A stretch of 64,000 nucleotides of DNA from UBA9676 sp036522155 (GCA_036522155.1 DATDGI010000227.1:1-64000), one strand, 5' to 3'; shown: positions 8,703-17,255, counted from the first letter of the stretch. Program-made: numbers and translations. The notes: generated by a model not told the origin, from the letters alone.

Positions 8703-8815
8703 GACAACTCCCTTTCCTGGACCTTTCTTGTTGTTGTCATGACCAGTTTTCGCCGTAACTCAGGTCCGGCCCTAGAGAGGAACGCCCCGTCTCAGCAGGG
8801 GAATTTTCCCTGGCT

Positions 8816-8843
8816 ATTCGGACCGGTCCATTCGGACCGGTCC
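8816..8843. repeat. Tandem 14-bp repeat containing GGACCGGTCC palindromes
   Basis: Two exact back-to-back copies of ATTCGGACCGGTCC, each containing the 10-bp palindrome GGACCGGTCC (8820-8829 and 8834-8843). They lie about 115-140 bp upstream of beta-helix gene 1. Related CCATCCGGCCC boxes lie in the same relative position upstream of beta-helix gene 2. An operator role is inferred. Confidence 0.6.
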
Positions 8844-8902
8844 GTCCGGCCCTGCCCGTGCCGGGCGCCGGATTCGTGTCCGTCGGCCAGGCCGGAAAGC
8901 GT

Positions 8903-8960
8903 CCGGCCCCGGCGCGTGACGCCGGAGCCGGTGAGCTGGGCCCGGCGTTCGGCGCCGGGC
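8903..8960 (-). terminator. Double hairpin downstream of beta-helix gene 2
   Basis: The first hairpin (8903-8931) pairs CCGGC-CCGGCG with CGCCGG-GCCGG with one mismatch and resembles the terminator of the first paralogue. The second (8940-8960) is a perfect 8-bp stem GCCCGGCG/CGCCGGGC with loop TTCGG. Both lie directly beyond the stop of the minus-strand gene at 8974. Confidence 0.65.
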
Positions 8961-8973
8961 GGCCTGGGTGGGT

Positions 8974-9948
8974 TCATGGTGCGGGGATGGCCTGCCCGGT
9001 GGCGTCCCAGACGTTGCCGCTCCAGGTGTTGCGCCCGCCGGTGGCGAAGGCGCAGTCCGGGCCCCAGTAGCCGCCCCTGGCAAACAGCCGCGTGCTGATC
9101 CGGTTGTTGGTGAACCGGATGTTGTAGGGCTGCGGATGGCCGGCCTTCATGCCGCCGTAGAAGGCATAGCCGCCGCCGGCGATCAGGTTGCCGGTGATGA
9201 GGCGGTTGGCCTGGGCCCCGAAATCCGGGAACAGCCCGATGGCGTCGGTCTGGCTGAGCTGGTTGAAGATGGTGTTGCCGCTGATGGTCAGCGTCCCGGT
9301 GGCGCCGCCGTTGGAGGTGATCCCGTTGACGTGGTCGCCGGGGCGGTAGCCCATGGAGTGGATGTAGTTGCCGCTGATCAGGCCCTGCTCCATCTGCACG
9401 CCGGTGGCGGCGTCGTAGATGTTGTTGCGCAGGACCCGGAGGCCGGTGCTGTCGCCGTAGATGTCTTTGACCCCGGCCATCAGCCGCCCGGCGCGGGCGT
9501 TACGCCCGCTGATCGTGTCATTCTCGATCGTCACGTTCTTGGTGTGACGCAAGCCAATGCCCATCGAGTTCGGCCAGTCGGTCACCAGTTTCACGTCCTT
9601 GATCGTGACGTGGGAAGCCGTGACGTCGATGGTGTACGGGATATACAGGCCGGACAGCACGGCACCGTTGCCGGTGACGCGGACGACGCCCCTGGGGTCG
9701 AAGTACCAGCCGCGCCCGCGGGACACCTGGCCCGGCACCCGCTTCAGCGCCATGCCCGGCGGCACCCCCGTGCTGGAGGGACCGGGGTAGCCATGTGCGG
9801 CGGGGCTGGCGGCGGAATTGGTGCTGGCCTGCGGCGCGCTACTGGCCGAGGCGGCAGCGGCGGCAAACACGCTCAGCACTGTGCCGGCGGCCAGCACGGC
9901 GGCGGCCGCCGCGGCCAGGCGGCCCCGGTTGGTCATTTTCCCGGACAT
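8974..9948 (-). CDS. Secreted right-handed beta-helix protein 2
   Basis: A 324-residue exported paralogue of the neighbouring beta-helix protein, with the same order of blocks: signal peptide rich in Ala, GYPGPSSTGVPPG, a WYFDPRG segment, repeated strands such as VTIENDTISG, GDHVNGITSNGG, TDAIGLFPDFG, and a C-terminal WSGNVWDATGQA. A GAGGGG ribosome site precedes the ATG. Identity to protein 1 continues into the 5' leader (shared CCTAGAG-GGAACGCCC and GCAGGG-AATT stretches) and into the 3' hairpin, so the whole transcription unit was duplicated. Function unknown; binding or cleavage of an envelope polysaccharide is likely. Confidence 0.82.
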   Translation of the reverse strand: MSGKMTNRGRLAAAAAAVLAAGTVLSVFAAAAASASSAPQASTNSAASPAAHGYPGPSSTGVPPGMALKRVPGQVSRGRGWYFDPRGVVRVTGNGAVLSGLYIPYTIDVTASHVTIKDVKLVTDWPNSMGIGLRHTKNVTIENDTISGRNARAGRLMAGVKDIYGDSTGLRVLRNNIYDAATGVQMEQGLISGNYIHSMGYRPGDHVNGITSNGGATGTLTISGNTIFNQLSQTDAIGLFPDFGAQANRLITGNLIAGGGYAFYGGMKAGHPQPYNIRFTNNRISTRLFARGGYWGPDCAFATGGRNTWSGNVWDATGQAIPAP

Positions 9949-10278
9949 AACAACCCCTCGGGTGATTCCTCGCTCTTTGCTGTCATGGCCAGCCTTCGGC
10001 CCGGCTGGTGCCCGGTCCTAGAGCGGAACGCCCTGGCTGCGCAGGGAATTGGGCCTGGGCTATTCAGACCCGCCCATCCGGCCCGGGCCATCCGGCCCCC
10101 TGCACCGGGCGCTCACCCGGCGAACGGCCCGGGCCATCCGGCCCTGGCCGGCCTGCCAGCCGCCCGCACCGGCCGGGGCTGAGCCATCGGAGGGGATAAG
10201 ACTGATTGCTATCGATTGATTACTTCTAGTAACCTGTGTCCTGTCGGCCTGGTCAGGTCGTCGTGTGCCGGGGGACCC
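9949..10278. promoter_or_regulatory. Divergent regulatory region with CCATCCGGCCC boxes
   Basis: This 330-bp spacer lies between beta-helix gene 2 and the receiver hybrid gene. CCATCCGGCCC occurs at 10074, 10088 and 10134, the last two inside an exact 19-bp direct repeat at 10080-10098 and 10126-10144. An AT-rich patch near 10200-10232 contains ATCGAT and the inverted repeat TTACT-TCT-AGTAA (10220-10232) and probably holds the plus-strand promoter. No gene is seen. Confidence 0.45.
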
Positions 10279-11589
10279 ATGACGCTGCGATCTGCCGGCG
10301 GCAGTCAGCTGCCGCCTGGGGACGGCCGGAGGCTGCCCGGCGCCGACCCGTGGCCGCCGGGCGGCGATAGCGCCGCTCCGGCCGGCCTCGTGGGCCGCCG
10401 CATCCTGGTCGTTGATGATCACCCGCGGGTGCAGGCGATGACCGGTCGCGCCCTGCAGGCGCACGGGTGCGTGGTCGATACGGCCGGCACCCTGGCCGAG
10501 GCCCGGCGGCTGGACCCGGGCGGGTACGACGTCGTGGTCGTGGATGCCCGGCTCGACGGGGACGACGGCATGGACCTGGTGGGCGAACTGGCCGCGGCCG
10601 ACCCGGCCGCGGCCAGCCGGTGCCTGATCATCACCGGGGCCAGCCTCGGCATCCTCCCGGGCGGCGTCGCGGTCCTGGCCAAGCCGTTCGAGATGGCCGA
10701 ACTGGTCAGCGCGGTATCCGGCGTGCTGACCCGCGCCACTCAGGCATCCGGCCCGCCCGGCCCGCCAGCCCCGCACGCCCCACCGCGGCCGCGGCCGCCG
10801 GCTGCCGCACCGATGGCCGCCGCCTCACCGCCAGCCAGCGGACCGGCCACCAGCGGACCCGCCACCAGCGGACCGGCCCCCACCCACCCGGCTGGTCCGG
10901 CCGGCTCCCGGCCGCTGGATGTGCTGGCGATGACCAGCCTGTGCCGGGCCAGCGAGCAGGCCGGCCTGGCGGGATTCCTGCATGATCAGCTGGTCCAGGA
11001 CCTGGCGGCCGCCAGTTTGGAGCTGGAACTGCTGCGCCGTGCGGTCCCGGCGGAGGCGGCCGGCCGCATCGACACGGCCCTGGGCCTGCTCCGGAGCGTT
11101 AGCCAGGCCGCGCGCCAGCTCATCGACGACTACGAACCGATGCCATGGGCCGCCGCTCAGCTCGCCGCGGCCGTCACCCGCCGGACCCGCTGGCTGTTCG
11201 CCGAGCCGGTGACGGTGGATGACAGCGGCTGGCCGGTGCCCGTCGATCCGGGGGAGGTTCCGGTCATCGCGGGCGCCGCCGAATTGCTGCTCTACTGCCT
11301 GCGGCCGGGCGATCAGCCAGCCCGGGCACGGGTCACGGTGTGGGCCCAGGATGGATCCGCCCTGCTCGACCTGGCGGTCACCGCTTCGGACGCGGGCGGG
11401 CCGCCGATGAGCGACCCGCACGCCGCCCGGGAGCTGCTGCTAGCGGCGGCCGCCGCGCTCGGGGCCGTGGCCGAAACCGCCCTCGGCGCCATGCACTGGC
11501 GGGCCGCGGTCCGGCTGCCGCGCCCGGCCGGTGAGGCCGCGGGCTGGCTACGGGATCAGCCCGGCCAGCTTCTCGGTGGCGTTCCCTGA
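10279..11589 (+). CDS. Receiver domain fused to a HisKA_3-like, ATPase-degenerate module
   Basis: A 436-residue hybrid. Residues about 40-155 form a complete receiver domain: VVDDHP acidic pair, VVVDAR phosphoacceptor Asp, IITGA Thr and LAKPF Lys. A Pro/Ala-rich linker with tandem ATSGP follows. The next block FLHDQLVQDLAAASLELELL matches the H-box of NarL-type kinases (HisKA_3). The C-terminal region lacks recognisable N and G boxes but ends MHWRAAVRLP like a GHKL domain. I chose the ATG at 10279 (GGGGG upstream) over an in-frame TTG at 10216 buried in promoter-like DNA. It may be a phosphorelay or dimerisation partner rather than an active kinase. It overlaps the opposing gene by 42 bp. Confidence 0.7.
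   Translation: MTLRSAGGSQLPPGDGRRLPGADPWPPGGDSAAPAGLVGRRILVVDDHPRVQAMTGRALQAHGCVVDTAGTLAEARRLDPGGYDVVVVDARLDGDDGMDLVGELAAADPAAASRCLIITGASLGILPGGVAVLAKPFEMAELVSAVSGVLTRATQASGPPGPPAPHAPPRPRPPAAAPMAAASPPASGPATSGPATSGPAPTHPAGPAGSRPLDVLAMTSLCRASEQAGLAGFLHDQLVQDLAAASLELELLRRAVPAEAAGRIDTALGLLRSVSQAARQLIDDYEPMPWAAAQLAAAVTRRTRWLFAEPVTVDDSGWPVPVDPGEVPVIAGAAELLLYCLRPGDQPARARVTVWAQDGSALLDLAVTASDAGGPPMSDPHAARELLLAAAAALGAVAETALGAMHWRAAVRLPRPAGEAAGWLRDQPGQLLGGVP
10840..10881. repeat. Short tandem repeat in the linker of the hybrid regulator
   Basis: Units of GGACC-GCCACCAGC (15 bp) repeat nearly three times, encoding an ATSGP-type repeat in the flexible linker between the receiver and H-box modules. Confidence 0.6.
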
Positions 11590-12594
11590 CCAGCCGTTAC
11601 CTGTCCAGCGGTCCTTGCGCCCGGTCCGGCTGAAGTAGGCCACCTGCCCGTGGAAGCCGCCCCGCGGGTAGTACACCCGGCTGAAGAGGTTGCCGGTGAT
11701 GCGGATGTTGTACTCGGCGGGACCGCCCGGCTTCTGCCCGCCGTAGATCGTGTAGCCGCCACCGGCCAGCAGATTGCCGGAGATGATCCGGTTCGCCTGG
11801 ACACCGAAGTCCTCGAACAGGCTGATCGCGTCGGTCTGGATCCGGTGGTTGAAGACGGTGTTGCCCCGGATGACCAGGAGCGCGGTGTTCCCGCCGTTCG
11901 ACGTAATGCCGTTGACGTGATCGCCAGGCCGGTAGCCCATGGCGTGGATGTAGCAGCCTGCCACCAGGCCCGACTCCACCTGCACGCCGGTCGCGGTATG
12001 CCAGATGTCGTCGCGCAGGATGGATAGGCCGGTGGAATTGCCATAGATGTCCTTGATGCCCACCATGAGCCGGTTCCGGCCGGCGTACGGACTGTAGATG
12101 TCGGTGTTCTCGATGGTGACCCGGTGGGTGTGGTGCAGGCTGACCCCGAACCGGTTGCCGCTGACCACGATCCGGTCGTCTCTGATCGTCACCCGCGAGG
12201 CGGTCACGCTGACGTTGTAGGGGATGTACAGCCCTTGGAGTACGGCACCGTTGCCGACCACCCGGACCGCGCCAGCGGGGTCGAAGTACCAGCCCGGGCC
12301 GTGCGAGACCTGGCTGGGCACGCGGCGCAGCCTCATCCCGGCGGGTACCCCGGTGTTGGTGGTGTCGGGGAAGCCGCAGGCGTGCGGCACGGCGGCGCAT
12401 GCGGCGTGCCGGAGCGCGGGGGGAAGGCTGGCTGGCCGGCCGCCCGGGATGGCAGGCGGCACCGCAACCGCGCTGCCGGCCGGTCCCGGGGCCGTGGCCG
12501 CCGTGGCGCTGAGGGCACCCGACCCCAGCCACCACCCCCCCGCCAGGGCGAGGACGATGCCAACGGTGGCCGCGAGCAGGCGTGCTGCGTTCAG
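11548..12594 (-). CDS. Secreted right-handed beta-helix protein 3 (probable CTG start)
   Basis: The third paralogue shares GFPDTTNTGVPAG, WYFDPAG, GLYIPYNV, GDHVNGITSNGG and TDAISLFEDFG with its relatives. The first conventional start in frame (GTG at 12462) would remove any signal peptide. Upstream, the frame stays open to a TGA at 12607-12609 and encodes RLLAATVGIVLALAGGWWLG, a good export or anchor segment. The only suitable start before it is CTG at 12594, with GATGAGG 5 nt upstream. That gives 348 residues, close to the 324 and 343 of the paralogues. The start is inferred; the beta-helix family call is secure by similarity. Confidence 0.75.
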   Translation of the reverse strand: MNAARLLAATVGIVLALAGGWWLGSGALSATAATAPGPAGSAVAVPPAIPGGRPASLPPALRHAACAAVPHACGFPDTTNTGVPAGMRLRRVPSQVSHGPGWYFDPAGAVRVVGNGAVLQGLYIPYNVSVTASRVTIRDDRIVVSGNRFGVSLHHTHRVTIENTDIYSPYAGRNRLMVGIKDIYGNSTGLSILRDDIWHTATGVQVESGLVAGCYIHAMGYRPGDHVNGITSNGGNTALLVIRGNTVFNHRIQTDAISLFEDFGVQANRIISGNLLAGGGYTIYGGQKPGGPAEYNIRITGNLFSRVYYPRGGFHGQVAYFSRTGRKDRWTGNGWSGNATEKLAGLIP

Positions 12595-12944
12595 TGTGAC
12601 CTCATCTCATCGGGGGGCGGTCACCCATATCAGGTGAAGTGACCGGATGGCCCGGATGTCACGCCAACAGGCCATTCGATTGCACAAAGTAATCACGCGG
12701 CAGTGGTTTGTCGAGCCGGTTTACCTAAAACACAGAGCACGTTTTGCCTAACGCACACAGGACGCGGAGCCGGCCGCATGGAATCGCCCGGCAAACACCG
12801 GTCCAGCACTATTGAACCCGATTAGTACGCAAGGCCCGGCTGACTCTGTCCGGGCGCATCTGCCAGGGACGATGCCGACGCTACGGCCGTGATAACAAGG
12901 GAAATCATGCGTACCCCGGCGGTGGCGCTCCATACTTGTGCGCT
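12595..12944. other. Intergenic region upstream of a GT2 gene
   Basis: About 350 bp, AT-richer than its surroundings. Two CCGGATG boxes lie at 12643-12649 and 12652-12658. Two imperfect direct repeats (TTTACCTAA-ACACAG at 12720 and TTTGCCTAA-CACACAG at 12743) follow. CATACT at 12931-12936 ends 8 nt before the GTG of the next gene and is a candidate -10 for a leaderless transcript. No gene is seen. Confidence 0.4.
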
Positions 12945-13820
12945 GTGATCTCGGTGGTGATTCCCGCACATAATGAGGGCCCGGTGATAGCCCGTCTGCT
13001 GGGACGGCTGATTGGCGAGGGCGCGGCCAGCGCGGCGGGCGGGAACGGCAGCGAACTCGACGTGATCGTTGTCAGCAACGGGAGCACCGACGGCACCGCC
13101 CAGGTCGCCGCCTCGTTCGGCCCGGGGGTCCGGGTGCTGTCCATCCCGGTGGCTTCCAAGCGGGAAGCGCTCCGGGCCGGGGACCGGGCCGCGGCCGGTT
13201 TCCCCCGCGTCTACGTGGACGCCGACGTCGAACTTGGCCTGCCGGACGTCCGGGCCCTGGCGGCGGCGCTGGGGCAGCCGGGGGTGCTGGCCGCTGCTCC
13301 CCGCCGGGCCCTGCGGACCGAGCACAGCCGATGGCTGGTCCGCTGGTACTACGACATCTGGTCGCGGCTGCCGGAAGTGCAGCGGGGCCTGTTCGGGCGC
13401 GGTGTCATCGCGGTGAGCGAACGTGGCCACCAGCGCCTGGCGGCGCTGCCGCCCCTGCTCGCCGACGATCTGGCCGCCTCGCTGTCCTTCACCCCGGCCG
13501 AGCGGGAGGTGGTGGCCGGTGCCTGTGCCGTGGTCCAGGCCCCGCGGACCCTGCCCGATCTGGTGCGGCGGCGGGTCCGGGTGGTGACCGGAGTCGCCCA
13601 GATCGAGCGGACCGCGCCGGTGGGGGATGCGGCCGCCCGGACCCGCCTGTCCGACCTGGCCGGCCTGGTCCGCGGCCAGCCCTCGCTGGCGCCGCGGGTG
13701 CTGGTCTTCCTGGCGGTCACCCTCGTCGCCAGGCTGGCCGCCCGGCGCGTGCTGGCCCGCGGCGACTACTCGACCTGGCTCAGGGACGAGAGCAGCCGCC
13801 GGCCGGCCGGGCCCGGCTGA
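12945..13820 (+). CDS. GT2 glycosyltransferase
   Basis: A 291-residue GT-A enzyme. VISVVIPAHNEGPVI and VVSNGSTDGT form the UDP-binding half and VYVDADVELG is the DXD site. After about residue 110 there is a long region without GT2 family signatures and a hydrophobic stretch near residues 245-265 (VLVFLAVTLVARLA), so the C-terminus may be membrane associated. The GTG at 12945 starts directly at the first beta strand; an in-frame TTG at 12936 is less likely because CATACT suggests transcription begins at or near the GTG. Sugar and acceptor are unknown. No close operon partner. Confidence 0.8.
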   Translation: MISVVIPAHNEGPVIARLLGRLIGEGAASAAGGNGSELDVIVVSNGSTDGTAQVAASFGPGVRVLSIPVASKREALRAGDRAAAGFPRVYVDADVELGLPDVRALAAALGQPGVLAAAPRRALRTEHSRWLVRWYYDIWSRLPEVQRGLFGRGVIAVSERGHQRLAALPPLLADDLAASLSFTPAEREVVAGACAVVQAPRTLPDLVRRRVRVVTGVAQIERTAPVGDAAARTRLSDLAGLVRGQPSLAPRVLVFLAVTLVARLAARRVLARGDYSTWLRDESSRRPAGPG

Positions 13821-14171
13821 CGATCCCCGGCCGGCTATGCACGGCCCTCCGCCATTTCTCCGTTATCAGCCTCCGAAACAGCCCCGCGCACCCGGCCAGT
13901 TCGTAAGAGTTTCCCGGTAATGTTGAGCCAGGCCTCCTTCCCGCGGGCGGCCGGGCAAAAGCACCTGCGCAGGGCATCAGAAGCCGGAGCGCATGGCTGG
14001 CGACAAAGCTGGCATAGGCCATTAAATGCTCTCGCCGGATGCCGGAACCCGGATACCGGCCAGCGGCTGGAATCCGGGTATCCCAGGTTCGCGGTATTTG
14101 CACACTGACGGGGATACCAGCTCGCATAACCGGGGGCGGTACGGGCATGACCAGGGACGTAACAGCAGCAA
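13821..14171. other. Intergenic region with a long imperfect stem-loop
   Basis: About 350 bp without a convincing gene. A nested inverted repeat at 14051-14083 pairs GGATACC with GGTATCC around an inner perfect CCAGC-G-GCTGG. A TAAATGC box at 14023 recurs twice at 15483 and 15511. The spacer presumably carries the promoter of the downstream glycosyltransferase. Confidence 0.35.
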
Positions 14172-15485
14172 ATGGCAACGATGCTGGCCGGCGCCGGCGC
14201 GCGCGGACCGGCCCGGGCCGACGGCCCGGCCGGGCCCGTGGGTGACGGGTCACCGGGGGTGGAGCAGGCGGGGGCGATCCGGGGGCAGGCGGGGACGTGG
14301 GACGGGCTCATTGTGCTCTGCGCGGCCAATGACTTCGACGGCATGAAGATGGGCGACCGGCACCTGGCCGATCACCTGTCCCGGCTGGCGCCGGTGCTCT
14401 ACGTGGATCCGCCGCGGTCGTGGCTGACCCCGCTGCGTGATCCTGCGGCGGCCGCCGTGCCGCGCGGGCCGCGGCTCACCCTGGCCGCGCCGGGGCTGGC
14501 GCGGCTCACGCCGGTGGTGCAGCCCGGCCCGTCCCGGCGGGGCGCCACCGGCCTGACCAGCGCCCTGACCCGCCGCTATCTGCGCCGCGCCGCGGCCGCG
14601 CTGGGCGGCCAGGTGGACGCGGTCGTTTCGGGCTGGCCCCAGTACCCGGTGTTCGGAAGCTGCCGGGAGCGGGCCCGGGTCTACTGGGCCAAAGACGACT
14701 TCGTCGGCGGGGCCAGCCTGCTCCGGCTGAACCCGCGGCTGCTGGCCGCGCGTGAGCGGCAGGTGGTGGCGGGCGCGGATCTGGTGCTCGTGGCCAACCC
14801 GGTGGTCGCCGCGACCTGGCGCGAGCGTGGCATGGACCCGGTCCTGATCCCGTTCGGCACCGACGTCGACGCCTACCGGGACGTGGACCGGGCCGTGCCG
14901 CCGCCGGACGCCCGGCTGCCGCCCCCGGTCGCCGGTCTGGTCGGCCGCATCAACGGCCGGACCGACCTGGGCCTGCTTGAGGCCATCGCCGAGCGGGGCC
15001 ATTCGCTGCTGCTGGTCGGGCCGAAGGACCCGGCCTTCGAGCCGGCGCGCTTTGAGTCCCTTCGGCGCCGGCCCAACGTCCGGTGGGTGGGCGCCAAGCC
15101 GTTCGAGGCTCTTCCCGGTTACCTGAAGGTGATCGACGTGGGGCTGGTGCCCTACCGCGACAGCGCGTTCAACCGCGGCAGCTGCCCGCTCAAGACGCTG
15201 GAGTACCTGGCGGCCGGCCGGGCCGTGGTGGCCACCGACCTGCCCGCGGTCCGGTGGCTGGATACCGGCCTGATCACGATCGCGTCCGGGCCGCGCGCCT
15301 TCGTGGCCGAGGTGGACCGGCTGCTGGCCGAGCCGCTGACGGCGTCGCTGGTCGCCGCCCGCCAGCGGTTCGCGGCCCGCCACAGCTGGGCCGGGCGCGC
15401 CGTGGACATCCACGCCGCCATCTCCCGCGCGGGCCGCCGCCCGGAGCCGGCCAGAAAGCACATATTACCGGCATCGGCTGACTAA
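14172..15485 (+). CDS. GT4-like glycosyltransferase
   Basis: A 437-residue GT-B fold enzyme. Residues 1-40 are Gly/Ala-rich and probably disordered. The N-terminal domain contains DFDGMKMGDRHLADHL and YVDPPRSWL, and the C-terminal nucleotide-sugar domain contains VGRINGRTDLGLLEAI, LLVGPKDP and the acidic active-site block CPLKTLEYLAAGRAVVATDLPA. The pattern resembles transferases of the TuaH/WcaI type, which add sugars to lipid-linked intermediates. No clear ribosome site precedes the ATG. It lies alone between two long spacers in the polysaccharide locus. Donor unknown. Confidence 0.83.
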   Translation: MATMLAGAGARGPARADGPAGPVGDGSPGVEQAGAIRGQAGTWDGLIVLCAANDFDGMKMGDRHLADHLSRLAPVLYVDPPRSWLTPLRDPAAAAVPRGPRLTLAAPGLARLTPVVQPGPSRRGATGLTSALTRRYLRRAAAALGGQVDAVVSGWPQYPVFGSCRERARVYWAKDDFVGGASLLRLNPRLLAARERQVVAGADLVLVANPVVAATWRERGMDPVLIPFGTDVDAYRDVDRAVPPPDARLPPPVAGLVGRINGRTDLGLLEAIAERGHSLLLVGPKDPAFEPARFESLRRRPNVRWVGAKPFEALPGYLKVIDVGLVPYRDSAFNRGSCPLKTLEYLAAGRAVVATDLPAVRWLDTGLITIASGPRAFVAEVDRLLAEPLTASLVAARQRFAARHSWAGRAVDIHAAISRAGRRPEPARKHILPASAD

Positions 15486-15785
15486 ATGCTTCTTCGCGGC
15501 CAGCATAACTTAAATGCCCTACTCGCGGGATGGCGGATGGCAAGTGATGGAAAACATTGCGTTAATAGCGCTGCGGCAGGCGCGGGATTTGTTTTATGCT
15601 CTGCACCTGATCGCAGCAATAGTGTCACTCGGCCTGGTCACCGGGGATCCCTGCTGATAGTTTCGCGAATATTGGGGTTTATACCGGTGACGGGTATCTG
15701 ACGGTCAGGGCACATAGCTATAAATCATTCTTTGCCATCGCGCGTGCCGGTGAGCGCACGGAGCGGTGCGGCCAAATCGGGGGGT
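15486..15785. other. AT-richer intergenic region before the initiating transferase
   Basis: A 300-bp spacer with two TAAATGC boxes 28 bp apart (15483, at the end of the preceding gene, and 15511). TTTTATGCTC near 15593-15602 supplies a plausible -10 (TATGCT). No gene or strong hairpin was found. Confidence 0.35.
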
Positions 15786-17255
15786 ATGGCAAGCGTGACC
15801 GGGGAGACATTCGTTACCGAACGCCGGTCCGGGACGGGGCAGGTCACGGCCGTCCGTGGCAGCCAGGGCTGGCTCACCAGCTACCTGCGCCGGGCTGCGC
15901 TGGCGGACATGGCGTGCGCGCTGGCGGCGGGTGCGCTGGCCTCGCAGACCCGGTTCGGCGGCCCGGCCTACCTGCCGCGCTTCTACCTGTGGCTGACCTG
16001 TGCCCTGCCCGCCATCTGGGCGGTGTCCGTGCTGCTGGCTGGTGGGTACGACGCCCGGTTCGTCGGCCTCGGCTCGGACGAGTTCCGCCGGATCCTGAAC
16101 GCGGCGATGTGCCTGACGGCGGGCGCCGCCATCGTCTCCTACGCGGCGCACCTGAACCTGGCGCGCGGCTACCTGGCCGTCACCCTGCCCTGCACCGCCG
16201 CCCTCGACCTGACCGCCCGGTACCTGCTGCGCAAACGGCTGCACCGGCTGCGCCGCCGCGGTTCCTGCACCCACCGGGTGATCGCGGTCGGCCACGCCGC
16301 CGCCGTCGCCGACCTGGTCAGCACGCTCGGCCGGGACGGCTACCACGGGCTGTCGGTGGTCGCGGCCTGCGTGGCCGGTGATCCGTCGGCGACCGATCTG
16401 GGCGGGGTGCCGGTGGCCGGTGGCCTGGCTGCGGTCACCGCCGCGGTCAGCCACTTCGGCGCGGACACCGTGGCCGTGCTCAGCTGCCCGGAGATGAACG
16501 GGACCCGGCTGCGCGAGCTGGCCTGGCAGCTGGAGAAGACCGGCACCGACCTGTGCGTGGCGCCCGCCGTGCTGGACGTGGCCGGCCCCCGGACGACCAT
16601 CCGGCCGGTGGCCGGCCTGCCCCTGCTGCACGTCGATCACGCGGAACTGGCGGGCGGGAAACGGCTGATCAAGAACGTGTTCGACAAGGCCTGCGCCTGC
16701 TCCGCGCTGATCTTGCTGGCCCCGGTGTTCGCGGCCATCGCGGTGACCATCAAGCTCACCGATCCCGGCCCGGTCCTGTTCTGCCAGACCAGGGTCGGCA
16801 AGGACGGGCACACCTTCCTGCTCTACAAGTTCCGGACCATGGTGGCCGGTGCGGAGGCGCAGAAAGCCCGGCTCACCCGGCACAACGAGGGCTCGGGTGT
16901 GCTGTTCAAGATGCGCCGCGACCCGCGGGTCACCGGCACGGGGGCCTGGCTGCGGCGGTGGTCACTGGATGAGCTCCCTCAGCTGCTTAACGTGATGCTC
17001 GGGGACATGTCGCTGGTCGGGCCGCGGCCCGCCCTGCCGGAGGAGACCGCCCGGTACGGCCACCACATGCGCCGGCGGCTCGCGGTCAAGCCGGGCATCA
17101 CCGGCTTGTGGCAGGTCAATGGCCGATCCGACCTGCCCTGGGAGGAGGCGGAAAGACTGGACCTCCGTTATGTCGAGAACTGGTCGTTCGCCCTTGACCT
17201 TCAGATTCTGTGGAAGACGTCGGCCGCGGTGATCTGGGGCCGCGGCGCATACTGA
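15786..17255 (+). CDS. Undecaprenyl-phosphate sugar phosphotransferase (WbaP/CpsE type)
   Basis: A 489-residue initiating phosphoglycosyltransferase, which moves a sugar-1-phosphate onto undecaprenyl phosphate. The N-terminal half has about four membrane segments and a CoA-binding-like domain. The catalytic domain starts near residue 290 with KRLIKNVFDKACA and a re-entrant hydrophobic helix, followed by FCQTRVGKDG, YKFRTMV, WSLDELPQLLNV, GDMSLVGPRPALPEE and KPGITGLWQVNGRSDL, all diagnostic. The ATG at 15786 follows GGGGGG very closely; GTG at 15795 is an alternative. It probably starts the repeat unit built by the surrounding glycosyltransferases. Confidence 0.92.
   Translation: MASVTGETFVTERRSGTGQVTAVRGSQGWLTSYLRRAALADMACALAAGALASQTRFGGPAYLPRFYLWLTCALPAIWAVSVLLAGGYDARFVGLGSDEFRRILNAAMCLTAGAAIVSYAAHLNLARGYLAVTLPCTAALDLTARYLLRKRLHRLRRRGSCTHRVIAVGHAAAVADLVSTLGRDGYHGLSVVAACVAGDPSATDLGGVPVAGGLAAVTAAVSHFGADTVAVLSCPEMNGTRLRELAWQLEKTGTDLCVAPAVLDVAGPRTTIRPVAGLPLLHVDHAELAGGKRLIKNVFDKACACSALILLAPVFAAIAVTIKLTDPGPVLFCQTRVGKDGHTFLLYKFRTMVAGAEAQKARLTRHNEGSGVLFKMRRDPRVTGTGAWLRRWSLDELPQLLNVMLGDMSLVGPRPALPEETARYGHHMRRRLAVKPGITGLWQVNGRSDLPWEEAERLDLRYVENWSFALDLQILWKTSAAVIWGRGAY

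Noticed and set aside
10216..10278. TTG start for the receiver hybrid
   Set aside because: It lies in an AT-rich promoter-like patch with no ribosome site. The ATG at 10279 has GGGGG upstream and precedes the receiver domain adequately.
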